Under the pieces are notes generated by a model. That model was not told the origin of the DNA, ran no database searches, and saw only the letters and a program-made list of their open reading frames with translations. 64,000 nt of DNA from positions 1-64,000 of the forward strand of contig CBDUQN010000002.1 in NCBI GenBank assembly GCA_965369375.1. The letters are read 5' to 3'. Below are positions 1-7,716 of the stretch, piece after piece. Positions within the stretch are counted from its first letter, which is position 1; each line of letters opens with the position of its first letter. Source of the DNA: CBDUQN01 sp965369375. Lineage in GTDB: Bacteria > Krumholzibacteriota > Krumholzibacteriia > Krumholzibacteriales > Krumholzibacteriaceae. The position numbers and the translations under genes are program-made.

Positions 1-2
1 TA

Positions 3-131
3 GTTCCATTTGCCAAGGGCGGCAAAAACACAAAAGATAATCTGAGATTACTGTGCCCAAGACATAACATGTTGCTGGCTGAGGGGGCATACGGGAAAGA
101 GCATATGAACCAATTCAGACAAAGAGAATGA
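3..131 (+). CDS. HNH endonuclease, C-terminal fragment (cut by window edge)
   Basis: The frame is open from the left edge and stops at TGA 129-131, leaving the last 42 residues. They contain GGKNTKDNLRLLCPRHN followed by a short tail with YGKEHM. This matches the end of HNH nuclease domains, where a glycine-rich loop, an asparagine (DNL) and a Cys-x-x-His-Asn segment close the beta-beta-alpha metal site. The front of the gene and the first catalytic His are outside the window, so substrate and activity cannot be judged. The last 12 bases, including the stop codon, are copied further downstream (see the repeat entry). The region is more AT-rich than the rest of the window, which fits an accessory gene. 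Confidence 0.75.
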   Translation, partial: VPFAKGGKNTKDNLRLLCPRHNMLLAEGAYGKEHMNQFRQRE

Positions 132-377
132 TAAAGATTTACTGCATGAAATTGATGGAGCTGCTTGGAGAGAGAATGAGTGAATCGAAGAAAATAAGTT
201 TATCTATCGGTTTCGTCAAAGAGAATGATGGGGTCTAAGGGATAGATAGTAATCAGTTCATCAAAGAGAATGAGAGAATATATTCACCGCCAAGAATGAT
301 CATATTTATAAGAATGATCATATTTAGAAAAAAGTAATATTATTTGATTTGAATTGAAATATACTCGATGAGAATGA
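120..377 (+). repeat. Interspersed GAGAATGA repeats downstream of the HNH gene
   Basis: An AT-rich non-coding stretch (132-487) carries seven copies of (G/A)AGAATGA on the same strand, starting at 124, 172, 221, 266, 292, 310 and 370. Three copies extend to an identical 12-mer CAAAGAGAATGA (120-131, 217-228, 262-273), each preceded by a TTC. The first of these is the 3' end and stop codon of the HNH gene. The first four copies are spaced 45-49 bp apart. At 292-308 and 310-326 a 17-mer holding the palindrome ATGATCAT is perfectly duplicated. I see no open reading frame or RNA gene here. Function is unknown. Confidence 0.8.
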
Positions 378-487
378 TATTGTGTAATAAGAAATCGGGA
401 AGGGTTTAGTACGACGGGAATAAATGCTATATTGATTCCCTGTAAATAGCTCTCAAAAGCCATGTAGTTGTGTGGTGGAGGTGGATG

Positions 488-1618
488 ATGGGGTGTTCTG
501 ATACTTCAAGGCTCTGGCTGGAGATTCTCTCCGTAAAAGGAATAGGCGTTTCGCGCTGGATTCGTCTGAGCCGATCCGTTGCGGCCGATGAGATCGTACG
601 GATGCTGGGTTGTGGACGCAGCAGGTTGGAGCTCGGCAGACTGATCGGCCGAAAGGTGGGAAATCCGGATCGCGAATTTGTCCGGCGTCAGATCGATATG
701 CTGCAGCGCGAACAATACGGTGCGGTAGCAGTGTCCGATACTGGATACCCGGCGTTGCTCAAAGAAATATACGATCCGCCTCCCCTGCTTTTCTATTGTG
801 GCGACATCGGAGCTCTCGCGAAACCGGCGATCTGCATCGTCGGTTCACGGAGCGCGACCAGGAGGGGACTTGTATTTGCACGGCATCTCGCATACGAGCT
901 TTCGCGCAGGGATCTCGCTGTGGTGAGCGGTTTGGCGAGAGGTATCGACGGCGCGGCTCATGAGGGAGCGCTGCGGGACGGTGGATGTACATGTGCGGTC
1001 CTCGGGTGCGGCATCGACATTCCGTATCCGCCGGAGCATGCATCGATGTCAATTGAGATAGCGAAACAGGGCTGCTTGCTTTCGGAGTTTCCATTCGGCA
1101 CTCAGCCGATGAAGCACCACTTCCCGCAGAGAAACAGAATCCTGAGCGGACTCTCGCTTGGTGTCGTCATCGTCGAAGCAGGTCTGAGCAGCGGCGCAAT
1201 GGGCACGGCGCAATGGGCGGCCGAACAGAACAGGGAGGTATTCGCCGTTCCGGGGCCGATAGAGAATCAGGGCAGCAGGGGGCCGCACCGCTTGATACGG
1301 GAGGGAGCGGTTCTCGTAGAATCAGTCGAAGATATCCTCGCCGGGCTTCCCCCGTGCGGAAAAGTCGTTGTGCCCCGCGCTGTTCCCGGTTCTCTTCGAA
1401 TTTCGGAAGATCTTTCCGAAACCGAGCGAATGGTTCTGTCGGCACTCGATCTCAATCCGAAACATGTTGATGAGCTAGTACAAATCTGTAATATTTCTGC
1501 TACATCAATCCTTCCCGTTCTCCTAGAACTCGAGATGAAGGGAATGATAGAATCATGCGGCGGTGGGTTGTATGCTCGGGCCGCTGAAGATGTAGAGCAT
1601 GGGCACGGAGTACCGTAA
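488..1618 (+). CDS. dprA: DNA-processing protein DprA (Smf)
   Basis: DprA binds single-stranded DNA brought in by transformation and loads RecA onto it. The protein shows the Rossmann-like core, with GSRSATRRG near residue 118 and the signature SGLARGIDGAAH shortly after, then GCGIDIPYPPEH and FPQRNRILSGLS. The last ~60 residues (VLSALDLNPKHVDEL onward) form the usual DprA winged-helix domain, and the N-terminus has the short helical region before the core. The frame is open from GTG 470, but GGAGG at 477-481 sits 6 bases before ATG 488, so I chose that start. The stop TAA overlaps the next ATG (TAATG at 1616-1620), so the two genes are probably translationally coupled. Confidence 0.93.
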   Translation: MGCSDTSRLWLEILSVKGIGVSRWIRLSRSVAADEIVRMLGCGRSRLELGRLIGRKVGNPDREFVRRQIDMLQREQYGAVAVSDTGYPALLKEIYDPPPLLFYCGDIGALAKPAICIVGSRSATRRGLVFARHLAYELSRRDLAVVSGLARGIDGAAHEGALRDGGCTCAVLGCGIDIPYPPEHASMSIEIAKQGCLLSEFPFGTQPMKHHFPQRNRILSGLSLGVVIVEAGLSSGAMGTAQWAAEQNREVFAVPGPIENQGSRGPHRLIREGAVLVESVEDILAGLPPCGKVVVPRAVPGSLRISEDLSETERMVLSALDLNPKHVDELVQICNISATSILPVLLELEMKGMIESCGGGLYARAAEDVEHGHGVP

Positions 1619-2772
1619 TGGAGCAGGCCACCGAAGCCAAGCAGATGGCAAGACGGCAGAAGACTGTCATCGTTACTCGATGTCCGAACTATGAATTGGG
1701 TACATTGCGGGAAGCTCTTGCAAAAACGCTCGAGCCACTCGGCGGCATGCGATCCTTCGTCCAACCCGGCCAGCGAGTGCTTCTCAAGCCGAATTTTCTC
1801 TCCGCAAAGGATCCTTCGAGGGCGGTTACGACGCATCCGAATTTCGTCGAAGCGATGATCGAGCAGGTTCGTGAAATCGGCGCCATCCCGTTCATAGGTG
1901 ATAGTCCGGGAGGTGCGATCCGCGGTATACGGAGAGTTTGGACGAATACCGGCTTCGAGGAGATGGCGGAACGGACCGGCGTGGAGCTTGTCAGTTTCGA
2001 GGCCTCCGGTTCGAGGGCGATCGAATTCGGCAAATACACTTTCTTTATCTCCAAGTCCGTTCTCGATGCCGACGTCATCATCAACCTGCCGAAGCTGAAA
2101 ACGCATTCTCTCACGCTGCTCACGTGTGCCGTCAAGAATATGTTCGGAGTCGTTCCGGGTTTTCACAAGGGTGAACAGCACAAGCGCTACCCGAAGCCGG
2201 GCGAGTTCGCCGATATGCTCGTCCATCTCTACAAGCTCGTTACGCCTTCGCTCAGCATTGTGGATGCGGTGCTCGCCATGGAGGGAAACGGTCCGAGTTC
2301 AGGCAATCCGATCGAGCTCGGCCTTATTATGGCGGGAGATGACGCAGTCGCGGTCGATGCGGTGGTCGCCGACATGATCGGATTTCGGCATGGATTTATC
2401 GATACAACGAGATTGGCGAGCGAAATGGGGCTCGGTGAAGGAGACGTGATCAATATCACGCTTCTCGGCGACGGTATCGGAATGGGTCCCAGTGAATTCG
2501 CGCTACCTTCGAACACCGCAAAGAAGCTGATACCGAAGCCGCTCGTGAAACTCATAGCGCCGCTCGTCTGGGTACAGCCGGTAATCGATCCGGAGAGATG
2601 CACGGGGTGCGCCTTCTGCTTCGAGAGCTGTCCCGTCGATGCAATCAGCAAGGACGGCAAGGTCTATAGAATAGACAAAGAGAAGTGTGTGAAGTGTCTG
2701 TGCTGCCACGAGCTATGTCCCGATGCGAGCATCGAGATTACGCTCAGCTGGCTGGCTAGGTTTTTTACATAA
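1618..2772 (+). CDS. DUF362 domain protein with C-terminal 2[4Fe-4S] ferredoxin domain
   Basis: The 384-residue protein has a DUF362 core (LLKPNFLSAKDPSRAVTTHP near residue 60, then INLPKLKTHSLTLLT, and NMFGVVPGFHKG). It ends in a bacterial ferredoxin domain with two clusters: CTGCAFCFESCP at about 326-337 and CVKCLCCHELCP at about 354-365. DUF362 proteins are iron-sulfur proteins of uncertain function, often near redox or cofactor genes. There is no signal peptide, so it is probably cytoplasmic. It overlaps the dprA stop by one base. I know of no established link between DprA and DUF362, so the pairing may only reflect co-transcription. Confidence 0.88.
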   Translation: MEQATEAKQMARRQKTVIVTRCPNYELGTLREALAKTLEPLGGMRSFVQPGQRVLLKPNFLSAKDPSRAVTTHPNFVEAMIEQVREIGAIPFIGDSPGGAIRGIRRVWTNTGFEEMAERTGVELVSFEASGSRAIEFGKYTFFISKSVLDADVIINLPKLKTHSLTLLTCAVKNMFGVVPGFHKGEQHKRYPKPGEFADMLVHLYKLVTPSLSIVDAVLAMEGNGPSSGNPIELGLIMAGDDAVAVDAVVADMIGFRHGFIDTTRLASEMGLGEGDVINITLLGDGIGMGPSEFALPSNTAKKLIPKPLVKLIAPLVWVQPVIDPERCTGCAFCFESCPVDAISKDGKVYRIDKEKCVKCLCCHELCPDASIEITLSWLARFFT

Positions 2773-2831
2773 ATGCGCGGGGAGTATTCACCATATCAAG
2801 CGCTAAGAAAATACGGCATCGCTTTGAGCTC

Positions 2832-3695
2832 TTGGGTGTAAAGATTCTCGTGGCGCTTCCCGCGCTTCTGCCGCTGAAGCTCTCTGTCAGACTCAGCGGA
2901 CTGCTCGGCAATCTCGCCTTTGATATATTCAAAATTAGAAGAAGGGTGACTCTCGAAAACCTCGAACTTGCATTCGGATCCCGCTTCAGCGAGCGGGAGC
3001 GAATCGGGATCGGCAGGCGTTCGTATATTAATTTCGCTAAATCGATGGTCGAATTCGCGTCGATCGGCCGTCTGAAGAAGGAGATAATAAATAGTATTGT
3101 GACGATCCACGGGCATGAGAATTTCAAAGAAGGACTTGACGGAGGCCGCGGGATAGTCGTTGTGACCGGACACTTCGGGAGCTGGGAGCTGTTCGGCGCA
3201 GCTTCCGTCGCTTCCGGGTACCCGATCGATTTTCTCGTCGGCGAGCAATCGAATTCACTCGTCGATAACCTCATGAACGATCTCAGGCGCAGGGCGGGTA
3301 TTGGAACGATAGCGAGGGGGATAGCGGCACGGGGCGTGCTCGAATCGTTGAAAAAGAACAGGATTGTCGCGCTGCTGTCGGATCAGGACGCGCGGAAGAT
3401 GGGTGTTTTTGTGGATTTCTTAGGCACGCCTGCGTCGACGTTTCAGGGTGCCGCGCAATTCGCATACCGGATGAAGTGTCCCATAGTGTGCTGCGGCATC
3501 GTCAGAAACGATGACGAGACACACGATGCATATATTCTCTCACCGATCATGCCGCGTGCCGACGCTCCTAAAGAGCAAGAGGTTTTGCGTTTAACGCAAG
3601 AGCATACAAAAGCGCTTGAAGATTTTGTGAGCCGCTATCCCGATCAATACTTTTGGGCGCATCGCAGATGGAAAACAAAACCGCCTTCTGCATAA
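2832..3695 (+). CDS. LpxL/HtrB-type lysophospholipid acyltransferase
   Basis: This is a member of the lipid A biosynthesis acyltransferase family, which moves an acyl chain from acyl-ACP to a lipid A precursor or related lipid at the inner membrane. It has a hydrophobic N-terminal helix (LVALPALLPLKLSVRLSGLL), NLELAFG, the HX4D/E-like catalytic motif TGHFGSWE near residue 115, LLSDQDAR near 181 and a C-terminal FWAHRRWKTKP. The first usual start codon is TTG 2832, but the frame is open back to 2760 and translates as AKKIRHRFELLG just upstream, which resembles the usual family N-terminus. A GGGGAG at 2779-2784 sits 8 bases before an ATA at 2793. The true start may be that ATA, or an indel may separate ATG 2773 from the gene. 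Confidence 0.85.
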   Translation: MGVKILVALPALLPLKLSVRLSGLLGNLAFDIFKIRRRVTLENLELAFGSRFSERERIGIGRRSYINFAKSMVEFASIGRLKKEIINSIVTIHGHENFKEGLDGGRGIVVVTGHFGSWELFGAASVASGYPIDFLVGEQSNSLVDNLMNDLRRRAGIGTIARGIAARGVLESLKKNRIVALLSDQDARKMGVFVDFLGTPASTFQGAAQFAYRMKCPIVCCGIVRNDDETHDAYILSPIMPRADAPKEQEVLRLTQEHTKALEDFVSRYPDQYFWAHRRWKTKPPSA

Positions 3696-3805
3696 GAAGT
3701 ACACAGTGTTCTCATATAAATATCAATCTATCCGCGGTGTAAGAGATGTACACCGGACCTCGATAAAAACAAAATTTGCTCTCGGAAAAAGAGTTCTCCC
3801 GATTT

Positions 3806-4153
3806 TTAGTGCTTTTTCTCTTTTGAATCTTTCCCTTCTTTCGGAAGATCCGTCTGGAAGCCGATCGAAGCTCCTTCCCCCTTCATGTCCTTTTGAGGTG
3901 GAAGAGATATCTTGCCGAAGTTGCTCTCGTACTTCTCGATGGTGCGGTTGAGCACGATCTGAAGTGATTTGGCCGATTGCGGAGTCATGATGATTCTCGC
4001 ATGAACCTTTGCTTTCTTTGCGCCCGGAAGCATTCTTGCGAAATCGAAGATGAATTCAGATGCCGTATGGGCGGTAAGCACGAAGTTGGAGTAGATGCCC
4101 TCGACCGTTTTTTCGTCGAGCTCGATCGGTAATGGTGGCTGTCTCTTCTGCAT
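3806..4153 (-). CDS. DUF3467 domain protein
   Basis: A 115-residue protein with the DUF3467 pattern: YSNFVLTAHTASEFIFDFAR, then a short beta region (AKVHARIIMTPQSAKSL) and a helix ending near the middle. The last third is charged and probably disordered. Members are small cytoplasmic proteins of unknown function, widespread in bacteria. The start at 4153 is supported by AAAGGAG a few bases upstream on the minus strand. It is divergent from the gene at 4227, with only about 70 bp between them, so the two probably share a promoter region. It converges on the acyltransferase at 2832. I cannot assign a role. Confidence 0.8.
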   Translation of the reverse strand: MQKRQPPLPIELDEKTVEGIYSNFVLTAHTASEFIFDFARMLPGAKKAKVHARIIMTPQSAKSLQIVLNRTIEKYESNFGKISLPPQKDMKGEGASIGFQTDLPKEGKDSKEKKH

Positions 4154-4226
4154 TTAGGCTCCTTTCTTTGAAGAAGACCGTGATGTCTGCTATGATGTAA
4201 CAGGTTTGAGGAGGAGTAGTCAACCT

Positions 4227-4670
4227 ATGTCTATACGGTGTCGGAAATGCGGAAGGGAGTTCGACGTAACGCTCTTCGAGTACGGCAAGAGCGTCGACTG
4301 CCCTTGTGGTGAAAGCGTTTCACTTCACAGCGGACATACCGAACACAGCGGTGAATCTGGAGCCGGTAAATGCGATATCGATTGGGAGTCGCTTGAAAAG
4401 GAGATCTTCGGCGCCGTTGACAAGCGGCAGCGAAGAGAGGATTGGGAGCGGATGCAACGCATTCGGAGACGGGCGGACAGGGTCGTTTCACTCATATTCC
4501 AGAAGGATATGCCGCGCGTTGATGTCGAGATTCAAATCAACGCATTTCGAAAAGAAGTGCTCGAACATTTTCCTGAAAAGGAGGAGCTCTTCGACGCCAT
4601 TTATCTCGGCCGCTTCCGCCGGCTCTGGGAACAGTTCAGGCAGGGCGAAGAACCGCTCTTCGGCATCTGA
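4227..4670 (+). CDS. Small protein with N-terminal zinc-ribbon-like motif, function unknown
   Basis: A 147-residue protein that I do not recognise. Residues 1-33 read like a zinc ribbon: CRKCGREFD, then CPCGE, giving two Cys pairs about 20 residues apart, as in zinc-ribbon modules. The rest is charged and predicted helical (EKEIFGAVDKRQRREDWERM, then VEIQINAFRKEVLEHFPEK). ATG 4227 is preceded by GGAGGAG at 4209-4216 and was preferred over TTG 4206. The last four codons and the stop lie in the first unit of a 33-bp tandem repeat. The gene converges with ada. It could be a DNA- or RNA-binding accessory protein, but nothing in the context proves this. Confidence 0.7.
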   Translation: MSIRCRKCGREFDVTLFEYGKSVDCPCGESVSLHSGHTEHSGESGAGKCDIDWESLEKEIFGAVDKRQRREDWERMQRIRRRADRVVSLIFQKDMPRVDVEIQINAFRKEVLEHFPEKEELFDAIYLGRFRRLWEQFRQGEEPLFGI

Positions 4671-4780
4671 CGTTCGGGCATCAAGTCGCTCCTCGGAATT
4701 TGACGTTCGGGCATCAAGCCGGTCCTCGGCATCTGACGTTCGGGCATCAAGTCGCTCCTCGGAATTTGACGTTCGGGCAT
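4656..4780. repeat. 33-bp tandem repeat, four units, at the 3' ends of two convergent genes
   Basis: Units lie at 4656-4688, 4689-4721, 4722-4754 and 4755-4780 (the last truncated). The shared core is TTGACGTTCGGGCATCAAG or CTGACGTTCGGGCATCAAG. Units 1 and 3 carry CGGCATCTGACG, and units 2 and 4 carry CGGAATTTGACG, so a 66-bp pair seems to have been duplicated. The first unit contains the last codons and TGA stop of the gene at 4227-4670, so that 3' end is repeated. Read on the minus strand, the array is in phase with an 11-residue peptide repeat (MPERQMPRSDL type). Confidence 0.9.
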
Positions 4781-4800
4781 TCTCATCCAGGAACCGGATT

Positions 4801-5859
4801 TCATTCTCGCGTATTATCCCGTTCGAGATTCAGGAGGTACCGCTTTCGCCATACGCCGCCTCCGTATCCGGAGAGCTCGCCGTTGGAGCGAACGACGCGA
4901 TGGCAGGGGATGACGATGGCAATCCGGTTATCGCCGTTTGCGCGTCCGACTGCTCGCTGGGCGCCCGGTTTCCCTATTCTCTTAGCCAATTGCTCGTAGC
5001 TTTGCGTGGTCCCGTAAGGTATCTGGCGCAGTTTCTCCCATACGGCACGCTGGAACTTCGTTCCGGGGATCACGAGGGGAATGGTGAATTTCTCGAGTTC
5101 CCCTTCGAAGTACCTGTTCAGTTCCCGTCCGAGCTTTTGTAGGTGGGCGTTGTCTCCCGGCACCATTGCGCAGTTGAGCCACTTTCCCAGGCGTTTGATT
5201 TGTGTTTCGAGCATACGCCTGTCCGCGAATTCCAGAAGACATATCCCTTCGTCGGTTGCGCAGGCGATCATCGGCCCGAGGGGTGTGAGCAGGCGTGTTA
5301 TGAGCACGCACTCCGATGACCTGCCCTTTCCCGGTGTCGCTTTGAATAGGCGCTCGAAGGCGTCTCGAAAGCCGCTCAGTGATTCGTATCCATGATCGTA
5401 AGCAGCGAAGGTGAGATCGTCGCCGAGACGGAGCCTGCCGAGTGCGAGGCCGAGACGCCGGGCCCGATGATACGCGTGAAACGTCATGCCGTAATGAGCG
5501 CGGAACCACCGCCGCACGCGCGTCGGATCGATCGACATGTCACGCAGATCGGCGTCCGTCCAGCGCTTCGCCGGGTCCTCTTCGACCCTGGAGAAGAGAT
5601 CCCGGAGCCACGAGGGCGCCCGGCCGTTTGGTTCCATCGGAGTGCAGCGTTTGCACGGCCGGTAGCCGGCCGTGAGCGCGTCACTCGCGGAAGGAAAATA
5701 CTCGACGTTTCCCCTGAACGGTTTCCTCGCGGGACAGGAGGGCCGGCAGAATATGCCTGTCGTGCGAACGGCGACGAAGAAGACGCCGTCGTAGGTGGTA
5801 TCACGCTCGGTGACTGCTCTGTACATTTCGGGTTCCGTTGGTAATTTAATATTTCGCAT
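4801..5859 (-). CDS. ada: Ada: methylphosphotriester / O6-methylguanine-DNA methyltransferase and regulator
   Basis: This 352-residue protein has the full Ada layout. The N-terminal zinc domain has Cys38, Cys42, Cys68 and Cys71 (CRPSC and CKRC), where Cys38 takes the methyl group from a phosphotriester. An AraC-like helix-turn-helix region (about 95-190) follows. The C-terminal MGMT domain has the acceptor Cys319 in IPCHRVV, with the substrate loop NGELSGYGGG after it. The protein would repair alkylated DNA and, in the methylated form, activate transcription. I see no clear copy of the E. coli Ada box upstream, so self-regulation is not shown. It is divergent from the heptose kinase gene at 6114 and converges on the gene at 4227. 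Start ATG 5859. Confidence 0.93.
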   Translation of the reverse strand: MRNIKLPTEPEMYRAVTERDTTYDGVFFVAVRTTGIFCRPSCPARKPFRGNVEYFPSASDALTAGYRPCKRCTPMEPNGRAPSWLRDLFSRVEEDPAKRWTDADLRDMSIDPTRVRRWFRAHYGMTFHAYHRARRLGLALGRLRLGDDLTFAAYDHGYESLSGFRDAFERLFKATPGKGRSSECVLITRLLTPLGPMIACATDEGICLLEFADRRMLETQIKRLGKWLNCAMVPGDNAHLQKLGRELNRYFEGELEKFTIPLVIPGTKFQRAVWEKLRQIPYGTTQSYEQLAKRIGKPGAQRAVGRANGDNRIAIVIPCHRVVRSNGELSGYGGGVWRKRYLLNLERDNTRE

Positions 5860-6113
5860 GTCAACAATTTACGGGCACCGGGTATATAGTTCCACCGATA
5901 AATGAACATGGATATTTATTATTCTAATAAAAAGGGAGACGTTACATTGCGAGTGCTCCGGTTTGCCAGGACTGGTGTAAGAGACTCATTCCAAGAGAAT
6001 TAAACACCTTGAAATATATGCGATGTGCCGGTATATTTCCGAGAGTATTTTGCAGCGGATTGGCTGCCGGCAGGGAATTCCACGGCGGCCGGTTGCCTCC
6101 GGAGGGAAAGCCA

Positions 6114-7088
6114 ATGAAAAAGAGTGTGGCGAAGAAGGTATGTAATTCGATGAAGCGGGTCAGCGTCGCTGTTGTCGGTGATGTGATGCTCGATCGCTAC
6201 ATCTGGGGGCAGGTGGATCGTATCAGTCCCGAGGCGCCCGTTCCCGTCGTCGCCGTGGAGAGCACGAACGTGCGGCTCGGGGGGGCGGCGAATGTCGCGT
6301 GGAATCTTTTCTCGCTCGGTATCAAGGCGAACCTCGTCGGCGTTCTCGGCAGGGATTATCCGTCAAAGGAGGTAAAGGCACTGATTGGGGATCGAGGGCT
6401 ATCGACGGATTTTCTCGTAACCGACAGCTCCCGCGTTACTACCGAGAAGATAAGGATTATCGCGCATAACCAGCAGGTTGTCCGCGCGGACTTCGAGTCG
6501 AACGACGAGATAGGGGACCGTGCGATGCGGAGACTCCTCTCGTCGATTCGCAATGCGGTCGCCGGTGTCGATGCCGTTATCGTATCCGACTATGGCAAAG
6601 GCGTCGTTTCCATGGCCGTCATGGATGCGATTCGCAAGAATTGCGCACGGGACGAAATTCCCGTTCTCGTCGATCCGAAGGAAGGACACTTCGAGCTCTA
6701 CCGGGGCGCCTACGCCGTCACGCCGAATAAAAAAGAAGCGGGAGAATTTTATAACATAAAGATAAAGACACAAGAGCAGCTCGATAAAGTGGGAACATCG
6801 CTGCTGAGCGATCTCGAGGCTGAAGCGATACTCATAACGCGGGGAGAGGAGGGGATGACGCTCTTCTGGAAGGGACGCAAGCCTCGGCACTTTGCCACAC
6901 GGGCGAGCGAGGTGTATGACGTGACGGGTGCCGGCGATACCGTTATCAGTGTCCTTTCGGCCGCCGTCGGGGCCGGCGCTTCTATATATGATGCAATAGA
7001 GCTGGCCAATGCTGCGGCGGGCATCGTCGTTCGCGAGCTCGGCACTGCTGCCGTGACGGCGGATGAGCTGCTTGCCGCGTTCAAGTGA
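6114..7088 (+). CDS. rfaE1: D-glycero-beta-D-manno-heptose-7-phosphate kinase (RfaE1/HldA)
   Basis: A PfkB/ribokinase-family kinase that phosphorylates heptose 7-phosphate at C1 for ADP-heptose, the LPS core sugar. Motifs include GDVMLDRYIWG at the start of the core, LGGAANVAWN, VIVSDYGKG, and the C-terminal PfkB signature DVTGAGDTV with the catalytic Asp. The ORF opens at 6009, but GGAGGG at 6101-6106 sits 7 bases before ATG 6114, which also leaves a normal N-terminus. Length is 324 residues, equal to the kinase half of E. coli HldE. The adenylyltransferase half is the separate gene at 7152. The two were split here, as in many non-proteobacterial lineages. Confidence 0.92.
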   Translation: MKKSVAKKVCNSMKRVSVAVVGDVMLDRYIWGQVDRISPEAPVPVVAVESTNVRLGGAANVAWNLFSLGIKANLVGVLGRDYPSKEVKALIGDRGLSTDFLVTDSSRVTTEKIRIIAHNQQVVRADFESNDEIGDRAMRRLLSSIRNAVAGVDAVIVSDYGKGVVSMAVMDAIRKNCARDEIPVLVDPKEGHFELYRGAYAVTPNKKEAGEFYNIKIKTQEQLDKVGTSLLSDLEAEAILITRGEEGMTLFWKGRKPRHFATRASEVYDVTGAGDTVISVLSAAVGAGASIYDAIELANAAAGIVVRELGTAAVTADELLAAFK

Positions 7089-7151
7089 TGCTGCGTCATA
7101 ATACAATCTCGGATAATCGTCGTGGACGCCCTATAAAATCTAATATTCAAG

Positions 7152-7634
7152 ATGATGAATAGACCGAATAACAGGATCATCGCCCGCCGCGATCTCGAAG
7201 GCTTCAGAGAGGAGCATCGAAACGAGCGAATCGTATTTACCAACGGGTGTTTCGACCTGATCCATCGCGGGCATGTGGAGCTTTTCGAAAAGGCCAAGGC
7301 GTTCGGCGGGCTCCTCGTTGTCGGGATCAACAGCGACAGTTCCGTCACTCGTCTCAAGGGTTCTGCGAGACCGCTCATGAGTGTCGACGACAGGGCGTTT
7401 ATCCTCCTGCAGCTTCGACCGGTCGATTTCGTCACGATATTCGAAGAGGATACGCCCCTCGAGACGATCGAAGCGCTGCGTCCCGATGTCCTCGTCAAGG
7501 GGGCCGAGTACCCCATGGACGAGATCGTGGGCGCTGATTTCGTCAGCGAGAGCGGCGGGAGGGTCGAACGCGTTGAGATGGTCGAGAGCTATTCGACGAG
7601 CGATCTGATAGATAGAATTAAAAATTTGAAGTAA
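7152..7634 (+). CDS. rfaE2: D-glycero-beta-D-manno-heptose 1-phosphate adenylyltransferase (RfaE2/HldC)
   Basis: A 160-residue cytidylyltransferase-fold enzyme that joins heptose 1-phosphate to AMP to make ADP-heptose. It shows the family signature TNGCFDLIHRGHVELFEKA (HxGH motif, with the His residues contacting phosphate), VGINSDSSVTRLKG, RPVDFVTIFEEDTP, and the C-terminal ending YSTSDLIDRI close to the ISTS(R/K)-like motif. Two ATG codons (7152 and 7155) are in frame and either could be the start. It lies 63 bases after the kinase and on the same strand, so both are probably one operon. Products of this pair feed the LPS core made with the lipid A block near the right end of the window. 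Confidence 0.93.
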   Translation: MMNRPNNRIIARRDLEGFREEHRNERIVFTNGCFDLIHRGHVELFEKAKAFGGLLVVGINSDSSVTRLKGSARPLMSVDDRAFILLQLRPVDFVTIFEEDTPLETIEALRPDVLVKGAEYPMDEIVGADFVSESGGRVERVEMVESYSTSDLIDRIKNLK

Positions 7635-7716
7635 GCGCGTATAGTACAGGGAGATTAATTTTAGATCTGGAATTCTTGAGTTTTGATCGTTACATCTGGA
7701 GGTGAGTGTTCACGCT

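Noticed and set aside
1267..2226. Long minus-strand ORF (319 residues) across dprA and the DUF362 gene
   Set aside because: It is a shadow of two well-supported plus-strand genes and has no recognisable motif or own ribosome site.
4656..4780. CRISPR array
   Set aside because: The 33-bp units abut with no spacers.
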